The notes beneath the pieces were generated by a model, which did not search any database, was not told the origin of the DNA, and was given only the letters and a program-made list of their open reading frames with translations. The translations under genes and the position numbers were made by a program. Positions 12,570 through 26,373 of a stretch of 64,000 bases of DNA are shown here, piece after piece (positions within the stretch are counted from its first letter, which is position 1; every line of letters starts with the position of its first letter). Origin of the DNA: Geosiphon pyriformis (taxonomy: Eukaryota; Glomeromycota; Glomeromycetes; Archaeosporales; Geosiphonaceae); NCBI GenBank assembly GCA_016748015.1, contig JAAOMT010000269.1, positions 187,013-251,012 of the forward strand, in the 5' to 3' direction.

Positions 12570-12735
12570 GAAATGAATGAACCAACGAAGGAACGAACGA
12601 AGGAACGAAGGAATGAACGAACGAACGAATGAACGAAGGAACGAAGGAACGAAGGAACGAAGGAACGAAGGAACGAAGGAACGAATGAACGAATGAACGA
12701 ATGAACGAACGAATGAATAATTAATTAATTAATTA
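12570..12735. repeat. GAAC/GAAT/GAAGG compound microsatellite
   Basis: About 150 bp of 4-bp-period repeats (gaac, gaat) mixed with a gaaggaac variant, ending in (TTAA)n. It lies in an intron of the minus-strand gene, between exons ending at 12788 and beginning at about 12557 or 12425. Confidence 0.9.
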
Positions 12736-13004
12736 ATATTTAAATGAATTTCCCAAGAAACCAAAAAAATTAAAAATATATATTTACCTGTTTTAAATTG
12801 CCAAATATTTCTATATCTTTTACAAAATTATTATCGACGACTATAAAATAATCTTTATCCGGTTGATTAAATGTGCTTTCTAATACTGTTTCCACTATAA
12901 CAGTTTTCTTGTCCGAACTCACACGACAATTCTTTCCAGATATACTTTGTCGTAGAATTGGTATAGTGTCATTGATTTGATAAATAGAAATATTGTTGTT
13001 GTTG

Positions 13005-13164
<160 letters not shown>

Positions 13165-14776
13165 TAGATAATGAGATTTTATTTAAATAAGTGATATTTA
13201 TTTCGCGTTACCCCAATAGAATTATCGTATTAAGAGGAGGGTAAGTAATTTTGATTAAAGGATTTTCATATCCAGTTTCTATTCAAAAATAAAAATATTA
13301 ATAAAAATTATAAAAAAATTTTTTAAAAAAATCTAATCACATTCAATCTTACCTTTTTTTGAAAAATATGGTAAATTCTTAAAGTATATTATAACATTGT
13401 TCCCTTCTAATGTAGCAATCAATAAAGTATTTTTTGGTAAGGTAATCCAGGAAGATTTGGAAATCAGGGAAATGTACCATGAATCGTTCTGCTTTCCAAA
13501 TTGGTCATTTAAAGTAAATACTTCATAATCATCCGATTTCCGGGTATCAGTCATTTTTCCTCCATAAGGTAGCGGAAATGTTTCTGAAAATGTGAAATGT
13601 GATTGCCGAGATCCGGCGTTATTAGCATATTCATAATTCGTGTAATATTTTAACACTGCTCCCCCTCGTAGAAATAATATTGTAAATTGATATATTTTTG
13701 TAATTCCGGATTCCATTGTTTTTTTGCCATAGTGAACAATAATAACCCAAACCATCTTTTTGAGCATCACATACGTCGAACCTCAAATCATTTGCGTCAC
13801 ATTGATAGAGTAGAAAATGAGGACCAAAATCATTTGTTTCTGGTTCCCAAAATGTGACATATACCGATTTTTTTATGTTTATACTGAGAGAATTTTGAAC
13901 AATATATGCAAACCCAAAGCCTCCTTCATTTGTGGCAAAAAAAGAATTGAATTCTAAAACCTATATCAAATTTCCTTCGAATTCAATCTTTTTAGGACCA
14001 AAAATTGGTTCAATATTTTGATTGGAATCAGTTCTATATATATATATATATATATTAAATTAAATGTTTAATATTATTTAAAAATTTATGTTTATATATT
14101 CAATATATCAATATATCAATATATATATTGATATTGATATTGAATAATTTCAAATCTTATATTTATTAACTTACGGAGTATTATAAATAGTCCATTCCAT
14201 TTCTGTATTATTATTATTATTCGAAATAAGGAATTTGTCATTTTGAATATTATTTATTAATAACTTTGTCACCTGTACCTAATTCTATAAAACTAAATAA
14301 AATAATTATTAATTATCTTCAATTAAATTTAAAAATTAAACAAATTTTATTTTTAAAGAGTGATTTAATAATAATAAAAACCTTGGAATTTATGTTCCAT
14401 TCCAAGAAAATATTTTCCCTTGATTTTCATATTCCAAAAAAAGATAATTAGAATTAAGAGGATAAATATTAGTTATATTATTCTTATATTTATAATATTT
14501 TTCTTCGTTTCTAAAAAATTATCCATTAATTGTAAGCTTAAAGTATGCAACATAATTGTAGTGAAAATAATAAAATTCTATTATTGTTATTCCATCTTTT
14601 TGAAAATAGAAAATTCTTTTAATGAAACCAATTTCCTTTGAATCAATTGGGTGTACCGTTTCATTCATTGATGAACTCTTACTAATTGAGATAAAAAATG
14701 TTAAAAATATTGAAATAATCAAGAGGTAATATGATGAATAAAATAAACGGCTGAGAAAAATTGTTTCATTTTCAAA

Positions 14777-14860
14777 AAAAAAAAGAAAAAAAGAAAAAGA
14801 AAAAAGTTTTTAGAAAAATTTTTTTTTGAAGGAGTTGGTTTTTTTTGTTTTACCCCCAAA

Positions 14861-14916
<56 letters not shown>

Positions 14917-16877
14917 GATAAAAATAATATAATATTATCGGAAATTTTAAAATAAAATATAGTTAAGATTACCTTCATATCATGTTAGGACTATTTTGTA
15001 AAAATAATAAAAAATTACCTTAATTAAATCTAAAAATACTATTAACTTTTAAAGTTAGTCAATAACTGAATTCGTATAATAAGACAGCTATTATTATAAT
15101 TTATCGTTTAAAGGCTTAACTATGAATCATAGAAGAAAAGCACAGCAATGTACTGTAATCCTTTAAACACATTGAAATATAAAAATAAATAAAGTCAATC
15201 CATAAAAAAACTAAAAATATTTAATTTTGATACCATTAAATGAACCATAAATAAACTTTACATGTTTTTTTTCTATGATAAAAAATGAAAAAGTTATCAC
15301 ATATAAAGCTTTTTCATTATTATTTTTTTTTTACCCAATTCGAATCAAAGAAAGTTCCATGTGATAAATTTTATTTTCACTATTTTTAAACTGAGAATCA
15401 AATTTGTAACTTTATATATAATATATATATAATTTACAATAGAAATGAACCTATCAGTCAAAGAACATAGAAAAATGATATTTAAATTACTATTGGAATG
15501 AGAGTAAATATTTGGTATCAAAATTAAATAATAATAATAATAATAAAGTTTTTTTTCTCTGCAAAAAACTAAATACAAAAGAAATAACCATTTTATATTA
15601 CACAATTAACAAATATTAAAATCACTTGATGAAATTTTAAAAACATTAATATGTTTAAATAGGTCAAATTTTATTTTATTTAATAAATGAAAATTTTTTT
15701 ACTTTCTGATGAAGATTGTTGCAAAAAAAAAATGACCAGTTTATTCAAGATAAAAAGATTATACAAATTTTTTTAAAATAAATTCATAACGAGTTGATTA
15801 TCGAAAAAAAAAATTCAATATTAAATTTTATATCAATAAAGTTTGTTGTTTTTAACCTTTAAAACAATATACACTAATCATACATTTTATCGAATTGTAA
15901 TCAAAACTTATATTAACACTTGATTTTTTCTTTATACATCTATTTGTGGTTAATATAAATATGTAAAGTTCAGAGATTTAGGTTTTACCCATAGTGTGTG
16001 GCATGTAAACAACGCATAATTCACGTTTACTTTAAATATTTACATGTTTAAACTTGGTAAATTGTGATCTCATTAGCATATTAAAAAAAATTTACTTGTA
16101 TTTCTAAAATTAGCTTTTGTCAAAATTACAAAAAAACATAATTGTTTTTTATAAATAAATATTTAATATAAAAATTCAAATTAAAAGTCATTATCTATAC
16201 TTTAAGAAAATGTAAAACAATTTTTTATTTGTTGTCAAATAAGAAAAAAAGAAATTTAATCATATAATACTTTGTAAAATATTTATATATATTTATAATA
16301 TATAATTGAAATTTTTTTTATCAATTTTAAAATTCTTGTTTTTTTTAAAATTTTTCAATTATTTAAAAAAAATAATAATTTATTTTAAAAGTTTTTAATT
16401 ATCAGTTTTTATATGTTTTATATATTACAATAATATTTTTATATTTATATACTTAAAAAAAAGTATATATTTAAAAAATAACCAAACAATAAAATAAATA
16501 ATGTTTTATAGTAAATATAAACTGTGTACTTTTTTATATATAATTAACTATCAAATCAATTAAAACAATTTAAATTAAATTTAATACTATATTAAATTAA
16601 AAAATAAACAGATTATTAAAAAATATCTAATAAATATTTTTTAATAAATATTAGTATTAGTTTCTTGTAAAAATTAAATAATAAATATTTTTTAAAAAAA
16701 TAATTATTAATAATTTAAAACTTGTATTTAATATTATATTAATTAACTATTACAGTTTTTTTAAAATTATTTAATTATTTAATTAAGTTTTATGTATTGT
16801 TTTTTTATTTTAAAATAGTTTATATGTTTTAAAAAATCAATAAAAAATTATTTTTTTGTTAAAAGTTTTCTTAAAAA
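14777..16877. other. No gene seen; AT-rich, with (ATT)n at 14862-14911
   Basis: The region holds a 16-unit ATT microsatellite just upstream of the minus-strand gene, then AT-rich DNA with short frames of low-complexity composition only. The open stretch at 15345-15605 (-) is Tyr/Ile/Leu-rich and looks like chance. The left end would be the promoter side of the 11039-14776 gene; no convincing TATA box is distinguishable from background. Confidence 0.6.
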
Positions 16878-19007
16878 TTGGTTATAAAATTAAAAATTAA
16901 GTTTTTAAATATTATATTTAAATTACCTGAAAAAATATTAAAAAAAAGAAAAACTCTTTATCTCCTTAATTTTATAATTACAACCAGAGCAAAGAGTAAA
17001 AAAGCTGTACCTGATATCTGTCCTGAAATATCTAATAAAATTTCAAACAGAGAAGCTCTTTCTGTTGTAGAAGCAACTAGGCAAAACGTTTTAAAAGCCT
17101 TCTTCTTATCCAGTAATTGTGATAAGCTGCTTTTGGTAGCCACTGAAGCAACTTCCTCATCTTTGGCTGGTTTCTCACCAGTTAAAGTCCTCTCAAAGAG
17201 ACACACCTGGATTAGTCCCAGTGTTGTCTCCACCCCAACCAAGAGCCCAAAAGTTTTTAATAATAGACCAGTAAATAAGCTGGTTTTTCCCTTTATAGAT
17301 TCAACACCTGATGCTTCTAGCACCACCTCTTCAAAAAAAATGGTCAAAAAGACCAGAAGTTCAGAAAAGTGGGAACAGTTGCTTGCCTCTGCTATTGTTA
17401 CACCGAATCCCTTTGTGGTTCCCAATAAGATCTTAGATGAGATCTTTGTAGCATTATCTGATACATCATCTAAAATGAGCCAAGATTAACCACTGGCTGT
17501 ATTGCCAAATGTGATGTCTTCTGACAGATTTTCACCAGTTTTAGAAGCAAAACAATCTCCTCCTGTTGGGTCATCTGTTCTTAAAAACTGGGCTGATCAA
17601 ATGAAAACTGAATCATCTCCTCCTCTAGTTTTTGGTACTACTTCTGGTGGTGCTTAGGAAACTATTACTAGTCATTAAAGGTTTGCTGGGTGGGTGGCCT
17701 CCACTCTGGTGCTTGGTGCTACTTTTAAGATCAAATTGGCTCATGTTAAGGCTGTTTTTCAGTCTGTGCATGGTTTCTTGGGTGCTAAATCTGTTTCAAA
17801 AGACAATGTAAAGCTTTTCTGTGTGGAGTTTGTTTTTCAACAGTCTTTGGAAGCTGCATTTCTGGTTGAGCTTACAAGCTCTGTTCGTTTGGCCACTTTC
17901 AAAATTGCCAAGTCTTTGGTGGTTTCTAAATTTGGTTCCTCTCCTGCTGCTGTTGCGCTGCATGATGTACCTTTGGGTGTGTCTGCTGCTAACATTAAGT
18001 TGGCTCTCAGTGTGTTTAGTAGTGTCACTCGTGTTGTGCTGAAGCCTGCTGGCATTTGGCAGTATGTGGTGATTTATTTTGAAAAATTGAACTCTGCTGT
18101 GTCTGCCTTAAAGCATTGGTCAGTCTTGATGAGCAAGGATAGTATTAGAATTCTTTTTTTGGTGAATCAAAATGAGATTATTTTGTCTCATGATAAGTTT
18201 AAGACCAAATTGGTCAACCTTCCCCCTGGCTGTACCACCTTTGAAATCAGTGATATAATTTCTCAGATTGGTGGTCAAACATGTTTCATCCCTTGTTCTC
18301 CTAATTCTGGTTGTCGTTTCTGGTTTGCTTTGGTTACATTTGACTCTCAAGACAATTTAGATTCTGCTGTAGTCAAGACTGGTACTCTAAGGAAATGCTG
18401 TATCTGGTGAGAAACTTCTGGCTGCTGATGCTGCTTTAAGTGTCAAAAGATAGGCCATCTGGCTGTAGATTGCAAAATTTCTCCATCTCCTACTCCTAAG
18501 GTTCCCAAGATTTTCAAGTCTTATTTTGTGGGTGGTGTTTCCTATGCAAAAGCTTCTGCTTCCCTGGATTCTTTTGAGTTTCCTCCCTTGGCAGCTTCTA
18601 CTTCCCTTTTTATGGTTGTTGGTGATTCTTTAGTGTCTTCTCAGTTGGCTTCTTTGGAATCTAATATGGTCAAGCTTTCTACTTTGGTTGAGTCTATTGT
18701 TAAACCAGTTGGTTTCTTGGTCAAATTGTTTGAGCAATTTGTTAATAGGGATTTGGTCTCAAGCAGTAAACTTGGCCTTAAGGTCAATGAAGTTATGGTA
18801 CATATGGATTTTTTTAATAAGATGGTTGGTAAGTTGGGAAAGGAAGTAGTTTCTTTAAAAAAAGAATGCTGCATGGAGGATATTGATATGTCTGGTGATT
18901 CAAAGCTTCTAGTTGGTATGAATGATAAGATGTTTTCTAACTTGTTGTCCCTTTGGGAACATGAGCCTATTGATGTTAAAGCTAATGCCTTAAAAACAGC
19001 TGAATGA
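16878..19007 (+). pseudogene. Divergent LINE ORF1 (RNA-binding Gag-like), broken by stops
   Basis: A Ser/Thr/Lys-rich N-terminal region (to about 17650) is followed by an RRM-like segment (about 17940-18130), a second RRM-like segment (about 18190-18390) and an intact CCHC knuckle CFKCQKIGHLAVDC near 18437-18478. A Leu/Val-rich, coiled-coil-like C-terminal region (about 18640-19007) follows. All parts share one frame. The stops at 17487 (TAA), 17655 (TAG), 17676 (TAA), 18408 (TGA) and 18429 (TGA) are each one C-to-T or G-to-A change from a sense codon. The upstream start is uncertain: a TTG at 16878 is first in frame and no good ATG is seen nearby. Confidence 0.72.
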
Positions 19008-19098
19008 CTGGTTGGATTGGTTTCTTGTAGTGCGACTCTGTTTTTTGTTATTCAAAAAATATCATCTTTGGGTAAGTTTTCTTCTGGTACATCAACAT

Positions 19099-19245
19099 AG
19101 TATAGCCTAAACTGGCTCAAGTAGCTGGTTACATGTAGAAAATGCATGAACTACATCTAATTTTAAGACCCTACATAGTCATAATGTATTAAATAGTAGT
19201 TGGGCTTTGCTCGTTAAACTCTAATAAAATAAAAAATAAAAAATA
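19099..19245 (+). repeat. LINE 3' tail (half-LINE)
   Basis: Same block order as the other tails: tggctcaagtagctggttac, then atgtagaaaatgcatgaac, then tagtagttgggctttgctcg and an A-rich end. A short stretch before it (19045-19095) may be the last remnant of an ORF2 C-terminus, which is weak. Confidence 0.85.
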
Positions 19246-19731
19246 TAATTACTATTTAATAGTTTTTTTTTGTTTTAAAAAAAGTTTTTAATTGTTAATA
19301 AACAGTTATTTAAACATAAATTTAATAATTTAATTATTCAAAATAAAAAAATATTTGATTAAAAATTATTAAATAAAAAATTAATTAATATTTTTAAAAT
19401 AAACTTTTTAAAAAAATTTAATTATTAAATAAAAATAATATTTAAATTTTTTTATTTTAAAAAACTTATTTAAATTGTTTAACATAAAAATAAGTGTAAA
19501 TTTTTTAAATTTGTTTAATTATTTTTGTTATTTTTATTAATTTAAAACTTTTAAAAATTTTTATAAATTGCATAAATTCTAATATTAAGCAATTTATTTA
19601 TAATATATTCTCTCTTGTTAATCCTTTGGCCACAACAAGAGTGTAAACTTTGTCGAAGAAATAATTTCTCCCTTTTTTTTTTACTTTCAATTTTCACAGT
19701 TATTTCTTTTCTTTCTGATTTATTTGTCACT

Positions 19732-21686
19732 ATGGAACCAGCTGGCTTCTCTGCTAATGGCTCTGGTTCTGGATTGACTGGGTTGGGATCCTAGTCAGAC
19801 AATAAGAAGAAAGCATAAGTTGAGAGTATCTACTCTTGTAGTTCATCATATAAGAAAGCTAAAAAATCTGAGGTTGCTGTTAGTGTTGTAGATTTGTCAG
19901 CTGGCTCTCTGCCTGCTGTTCTGTTACATTTGGGTGTTGACAATCAAAAGGTGTCTTGAGAAAGCGAAGTTGAAAATGAGGAATCCAGTGTAAGTGAAGT
20001 GTCAGATATTGAGAATTTAAAGAACATAATGATTGAAGAGATAAGTTATGTTGACTTTAATGCTTCTAAAACTGATGACATGGTGAATGACGTTACTTCA
20101 AGGAAAACATAAACTAAGACTTACATCTTAGGACAGCCACCTAAAATGCCTTCTTTCTATTCTCTGAGTGATGATGATACTGAGTTGGTGCTCCCAGCAC
20201 CTAAGTTTGTTAGATCCAATCAGTTATTGTTTACCAAGTTACATGTTAAGACAAAACAGAGTTTTAAGCCAGTGAAATTATATGCTTTGGATATTGAGCT
20301 TTCGTCAGTGTTTGGAAAAACCAATGGTGATAAATTAGTTTCTGTCAAAAAAAAATTTTATCAAATTGATGGTTTTGGGAGGGCATTAACTCTCTCAAAA
20401 TTTTCTGGGATTATCAGATCTTTATTTACTTCAGAGTTGAGTTTAAAAAGAGCTAGAGAATTGGCAATTTATGAGAAAATTGTGGCAAATAATAATGTCA
20501 GACATGTAAACAAAATTTCAGATCAGGTAATTGTTGTTAAGAAAATTCTGGTTGATCTTCCCAAATCAGCTGTAAAATCTGTTTTTTCTAAGTTTGACAA
20601 GGTTGTATTAATTAAGATAAAATTAATTGGTTTGTGGCAAAAAGCTTTGGTAGAGTTTGAATCATTTGAGATAGCTGATTTGGTTACAGCTAAATGGTTT
20701 GTTCTCTTGAGAAAGGATTCTGTTTGTGTGGCAAAAGCTATTGATGATAAACAATCATGGGTCTCCAGGGATTTACATCGGATATTGCTTTATACTCTTC
20801 CAGTTGGTACAACAGCTCATAATCTTTCTAATTTGTTGAAATCATATGGTGGGAAGACTTGTTTCATTGGCCATAATCCCAGTTCATATGTGCGTGATAG
20901 ATGTACAATTGTGTGTTTTGGTGATGAGACATCCAAATTGGCTGCTATTGGGTCTATTTCAGTGTATAAGGGTGTGAATTTGCATTGGGCTGGCCTTTCT
21001 TTGGCCCTTTGTGCTCATTGCAAACAGTTTGGTCATATCTCTATAGAGTGTTCTTTGAGTAGAAGTTCTGATGCTCGTGGTAAGTGGGTGGTTACTTCTT
21101 AGGATCAAATGCAATTGAACATATATAAGAAGAAGCAGGTTCTTATTACTTGTCCAGTTTTTTTTGGTGGCAAGACTTGGGCTCAGGTTGCTGGTGGATT
21201 TTTTTCCATGTGGTTTTTTCAGTTTCTTCTGGTACTGATGTGTTTTATGGTGGGAAACCATTATCATTGGTGTTTTCTTCTCCTGATGTCTCTGGTTTGA
21301 GTGATTATTTGGTGGCTCTGGAATGCTCTTTGGAGCTTTTGGCAGATCAAATGTCGGATATTTTAAGAAAATTGAATGGTATTAAATTGGTGCCTTTGGC
21401 ACCTCTCTTTTGTGTTTCTTTGCCGGCTGTCACTGTGCCTAAGGTGTCAGTTTCAAATTCGGATATGCTTATAGATAGTGTGTTGGTGTCTTCTGAACTC
21501 CTTCTTTCAATTGTTAATGTGTTAGATGCTGGTTTTGGTTCTAACATTTCTAAGGTTTTAACTACCATGATGAGTGGTTTGAAATCTAAATTGTCAGCTT
21601 TGGATGCTTCTGTTGGTACAGTTTTGATGAGATTAGATTTTTTGTGTACTGGTGCTGGTTTTTTGCTCCTTCAATCTTCCCAATGA
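19732..21686 (+). pseudogene. LINE B ORF1 (RRM-like segments and CCHC knuckle), broken
   Basis: ATG 19732 opens a protein beginning MEPAG. In-frame stops lie at 19789 (TAG, copy E has CAG), near 19816 (TAA), near 19957 (TGA), 20110 (TAA) and 21100 (TAG). The long open part 20146-21102 carries an RRM-like segment (about residues 130-190 of that part), a second one (about 205-275) and an intact knuckle CAHCKQFGHISIEC near the end. A frameshift in the T7 run near 21206 moves the frame to the Ser/Leu-rich C-terminal part (to 21686). The TGA stop overlaps the ORF2 ATG. Confidence 0.85.
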
Positions 21687-24600
21687 GCAGTCTGGTTTGA
21701 AAATTTGCTATGTGTAATGTTCATGGTCTGACTGTTTCTATTAAACAAGGGGATGTTGTCTGTTGGCATAAAAAATCAAGCAATATGGTGTCTTTTGTTA
21801 CAAAAACCAAGTTGCATTCTAGCATTAAATCTTGGATTGCTAATAGGTTTGATGGTATCTGTGTTTTCATATCAGGTTTGGATAAGGAGTTTCTTAGTGC
21901 TGGAGTGGCTATTATTATGGACAGTTTCTTGGCTCATCATGTTTCTAAGGTGAAGGAGGTTTCCGATCAGGTTATTTCTGTTTAGCTCTTGTTTAAGGGC
22001 AAGTTTTTAGTCACTTTTCTGGGGTTGTATGCAGGTGCCTCTTTTGAGGTCAGGTTTGGTCAGGCTTCTAAAGTTAACTCTCTTATTACAAAGGTTGTTA
22101 ACTCCAGCACTTTTGTTGTTTTGGGTGGGAACTTTAATGAAAATGGATCTGGTAAAAGTGCAAGTTTCAAATTCTGTTTGGATTTGGGTTTGGTTAATTT
22201 ATTTGTTGGTTTTTGTTTGGCTGGGACTCCTACGTAGAGCAACTCAAGGGGAATTGAAAAAACAATTGATTATATTTTTGTTAGTGGGAACTTATCATCT
22301 GCTGTTACTGGTCATAAGGTTGCCTCAGTCTCAGATTTCTTTGACACTGACTACAGGGTGGTGGTGGTGTTAGTTGGCTTGGGTAGGCTCCTGGATGTTC
22401 ATTTGAACAGCTTGCGCAAACAGACAAACAGGAATCATTGAAAGTTCAAAATCAAGGATGCTGACTGTGCTCAATGGGCCAAGTTCAAAGATCTTTTGTC
22501 AGCCAAGCTCATGTTGTTGAATGAGTTGTTCTTTGGTGCCGAATCACGTGGGGATGTGGATGCTATGTAGGCAGTTTTGGAGAAAGCTGTGATGGAGTCT
22601 GCTGATACGATGTTTTCAAGACATTGGTTTAACAAATTTAGGTGCTTGAGGAATAAACATTCTTTTAAGTTTTTTGGTTTGGAATTGTTGGTGGTCAAGA
22701 TTGTCAAAGCATTTCACTCTAATGATTTGCCTGAAGTTGATTATCTAGTAAATAAGTGGTCAACTTTGAATAATGCCAAGACTCATGCTTTTGGTATGTT
22801 ATTCTGCTTGGATGTGAAGTCTGAAATTATTATTAAACATTTGTCATTGGTCCACAGAGACTACAAGAGGTCAAAGATGTTTAAGTTGAAGTTGGCTGAA
22901 GAAGCTTCTATTAGGAAGGTGATTGAGAGACACATGGAAAATTTCTGTTCGGATAAAGATAGTATGATTAGAAATGTGTTGGAAAAACTCTTTTATAAGG
23001 TGGTATTAGATTACTTAGTGGTTGACAATGAGCTGATTTTAGAACCTAAGGAGGTGAAATTGGGTGTGGACAAGATTATGGAGGAATAGACGAGGAAATA
23101 CTCAGTGCTTTCAATGCTCCCTAACCTTTGGGCCCATCAATATGTGCCTTTGGAATATGTTTGGGATGATGCATTTTCTGGTGTTATGTGTGTGGTCAAT
23201 ATGGACAAGTTGTTTCCAGTTGTTTTTAGTCTGCCTAATGACAAGACCACTGGTTTGTCTGGTATTCCAAATGAGCTGTGGAAACATAGTGGTGAGGTGG
23301 CTCTAAGGTGTCTGTTGGAGCTGTTAAATGTGTGTTTAACTGTTAGTTTGGTGCCTGCTTTGTGGAAAAGGGCGTGGGTTTCAATGATTCATAAGCCTTA
23401 TGACTGGGATGGAGTTCTTACAAACACTTGGCTCATTGCTTTAATTGAAACTGCCAGGAAGATTCTTTTTAAGATTCTGTCTGATCGTATTTCAGTGGCT
23501 TGTAGCAAGTTTAATGTGCTTCAAGATGACAATTTTTTGGTGTTGAAGGGTATGTTCACACAATCTCTGGTGTTTGCTGTTGGGTCAGTAGTTGAAAATG
23601 CTCTTGAAAGAATAGAGAAGTATAATTGGTTTAGTAAGACATGTGGAAAGTCTATAATTTGATGGAGTGACATCATTTAAAGGCTAGCTTGCAACATATC
23701 AAAATGTGTGATAGATTTATTAGGTTTTTTGGCAGTATTCACAAGGACAGAGTTAACAGGATGATGACTGACTTTGGTTTGTCTGGTAGTTATAAGGTTC
23801 ATGATGGACTGGATCAGGGTGAGATCTTTTTGCCACTTCTATAAAGGATCTTTTATGACCCTCTTTTGTGTAAAGTCAAGAGGCACAAACAATTGTGTGG
23901 ATATCAAATTGATACTAGGTTTGTTTTGAAGATTGGAAGAATTGAGAGTGGTGGAAATTTTACCTCGTATTTTTTAGCTGGTGCTTTTGTTGATAATACA
24001 ATCTGGATTGGGAATTGTTAAGCCTCCACTCAGTACACTTTGAACATCGCCAGTAAGTTTTTTGAGGTCAATAATATTTCTATCAATAGTGAGAAAACAG
24101 TGGTTATTTCTATTAATTAGGGTGTTAAAGTTGCTTCATTGAGTATTTGTGGGCAGCCTATTTTGATTGCTAAGAAAAGTAAGGCATATTACTATCTGGA
24201 TATCTTTTTGTTTACTGAAAGATTGTCCAAACTGAGTGTTGCCAAAGCTCATGCTAATGTTTGTTTCTTTGTTAATGTTGTGCTTAGAAAAGCTATTAAG
24301 GATAAGCAGTTTTTGTATTTGGTTTCGGCTGTTTTGCAGCCTATTGTCAGCTATTGTATTCAGTTTAGCTTTGTCTCTTCTAATGTTTGTCGAAAATGGG
24401 ATGTATTAGTTAGGAAGGGCCTTAAGTCGAAAGCTTGTCTTTTCTGTGACTTTCCTGATGCCGCTTTGCATCATTCCTCATTGTATGACCTAAAACATTT
24501 TGAGCAGATGCAGTCTGAAGGGAAGGTGGCTGCTCTGATAATGTTCTCTAATGCTCCTGGTATTCTTGGGCATTTGTTTAGTCATAGATTTTTGGATTTG

Positions 24601-26373
24601 CAAGTTTTGGGTTGGGCTCCTTTGGACCCTTTGCAGTTTCCTGTCAGGTTATATGTTAGTCTGGTAAACAATTTTCTGGCTGAGTTGGTTAGAATTTTTT
24701 TGGACAATGAACTGTTTTTGGCGAACAATCTCCCTACTGCTTTTCATAATCCTGGCCATTTTTTTTTGTCTTCTATTCTTGAAAAGTCTCTGTATTTTGA
24801 TTCAGTCAAATCTCTCAAACATTTTGGTGTTGCCTTTGGTGATCAACTTTTTGATAAGAAAGGTGGCTTGTTGGATTGGAGAACTTTTCGCCATTGGAAG
24901 AGATTGGATCCACATGGTCCTGTGCCTCATTGGTCTGTGGTTGCATCTGAATTTTTTCTGGGTAAGAGGTTCTTGTTATCTGGCACTACTGGTTCTGTAG
25001 AGCTATGTGGGCTGGATGTATTGGGGTCTAATGAGTTTTCTGCTATAAAAGATGGATTGCATGATGTTTGGTTGGGCTTTTTTGAAGTTTATACAGATGA
25101 GTTCTTAAAGAATGCTGGCTCTGTTGAGATTGCTAGTGGTATTGCTGCATACTTTCCAGCCTTGGATTTGAGCATTGGTGTTGCAGTTTGGGGTCTTTTG
25201 TCTTTTATCATGGCCGAATTACAGGCTGTTGCTTTGTCTTTGGAGTGTGTTCCTTCTTCTAGTACTATGGTGTTACATCTTGACAGTCAGGCTGTCATTG
25301 ACACATGTGTATCTGAAATGTCTTTTGCCACCTCTGATTTCCATAATCAATGCTGGCTTGAGAGGTATTATATTTTTAATTTGGTCAGGAATAAGGATCT
25401 TAATATGAGTTGGGCTAAGATTAAAGGCCATTCTGGAATTCCTGGTAATGTGAGAGCCGACTTGGCTGCTGGGGCTGCCTCTGGATCTCTCTTTTCACTG
25501 TTGGCCAATGTGCGTAAACATTTTTTGGTTGCTGAGGGTACTGCTGTTTCTGGTAATGCCTGTCATTTTGTTTGGAATATTTTTTGGTCTGTTTGTTATG
25601 CTTGTTGGGAAGCTGGCCCTGGCTGTGATGTGGTTCCAGATGCAATGGTTGGTTGTGTGGACTGGGTTGCTACTGCAAGAGTGTGGCATCTTGATTCTTA
25701 TATGCTTGCTGATTTCACTAGTTGCAAGTCTTCAACACTCCATTTTTATATAATGAAAGCTGTGCACAGAAGATTGCCAATGGCAGTCAAGAAGAGACTG
25801 TATAATAGATGTTACTCTGGTGTGCTGTGTCTGCTGTGTGGTGGTGTGAAGTTTTTTGACCATGCTTTTACTTATGTTTATAAGTCTGACATTCACAATG
25901 AGATCTTGGCTGAGGCTTCTGCTTGTTGGTCTGCTTTGGCTGGTGTTTTTGATTGTTTTTCATCTGTTGTATTGTGGGTATTATCTCAATGTTCTATTGA
26001 TGTCAGGTTGTATGCTTTGGTTTGCAAGAGATTTGTGCTGGATGAGTGGCATAGGGAGACTTGTTGTGTTTTTGATGACTGAAAATTGGCTGTTGCTCAG
26101 ATTGTTGATTTTATAAGGTTTATTGTGAAGTTGTATTGTGCTAGGGTGTGGTTGGTAAGATCTAGCCACCAGGTGGTAATAGAGAAGGCTGGTTTGGTTC
26201 AGGATGGTGGTGTTGTGTCTGGGCTTTTTCGTGGTGTGTCTTCTTTGTTTTCTGATGGTGTTGTTAGATTGCTTGGTGTGGCTGAGTTTTTTGTTGTTAG
26301 CTTTGGTTGTCAGAAGCCATATAGTTTTTTCTCTGGTCTAAGAGGTAGTGTACAGATTATTATAGGTGTGTAA
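21683..26373 (+). pseudogene. LINE B ORF2 (endonuclease, RT, RNase H, zinc finger), broken
   Basis: ATG 21683. APE motifs: TKTKL, GNFNEN, IDYIF, FFDTDYR. RT: GLSGIP, the SMIHKPY block, and FVDNT where copy A has FVDDT. RNase H is complete: YTDE (near 25095), AELQA, LDSQA and HSGIPGNVRAD (near 25430). A C-terminal finger CLLCG-x6-DHAFTY (near 25830-25875) is of the type found after RT/RNase H in many LINEs. Stops: 21697 TGA, 21983, 22235, 22568 and 23087 (TAG at Trp positions), 22439 TGA, 23842 TAA, 24019 TAA, 24118 TAG (Gln), 26080 TGA; frameshift near 23620 destroying motif A. Confidence 0.88.

Larger units (their letters stand above)
16878..19245 (+). mobile_element. Half-LINE: ORF1 plus LINE tail, no ORF2
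   Basis: One reading frame with five in-frame stops covers 16878-19007 and encodes an ORF1-type protein. The LINE-type 3' tail starts near 19099, only about 90 bp later. No endonuclease, RT or RNase H coding remains. ORF1 is clearly divergent from that of copies A, B and C, so this is not a simple recent deletion of one of them. It resembles the half-L1 (HAL1) arrangement of mammals: a non-autonomous element that keeps ORF1 and the tail and would need ORF2 in trans. The left limit is not defined. Confidence 0.7.

Noticed and set aside
14266-14641. Plus-strand Ile/Lys/Phe-rich frames
   Set aside because: They lie opposite the minus-strand gene exons and introns and have low-complexity composition.
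24707-26116. Several 60-97-residue frames overlapping LINE B ORF2 in other frames
   Set aside because: Shadows of the well-preserved ORF2 reading frame, Leu/Phe/Trp-rich as expected from frame-shifted translation.
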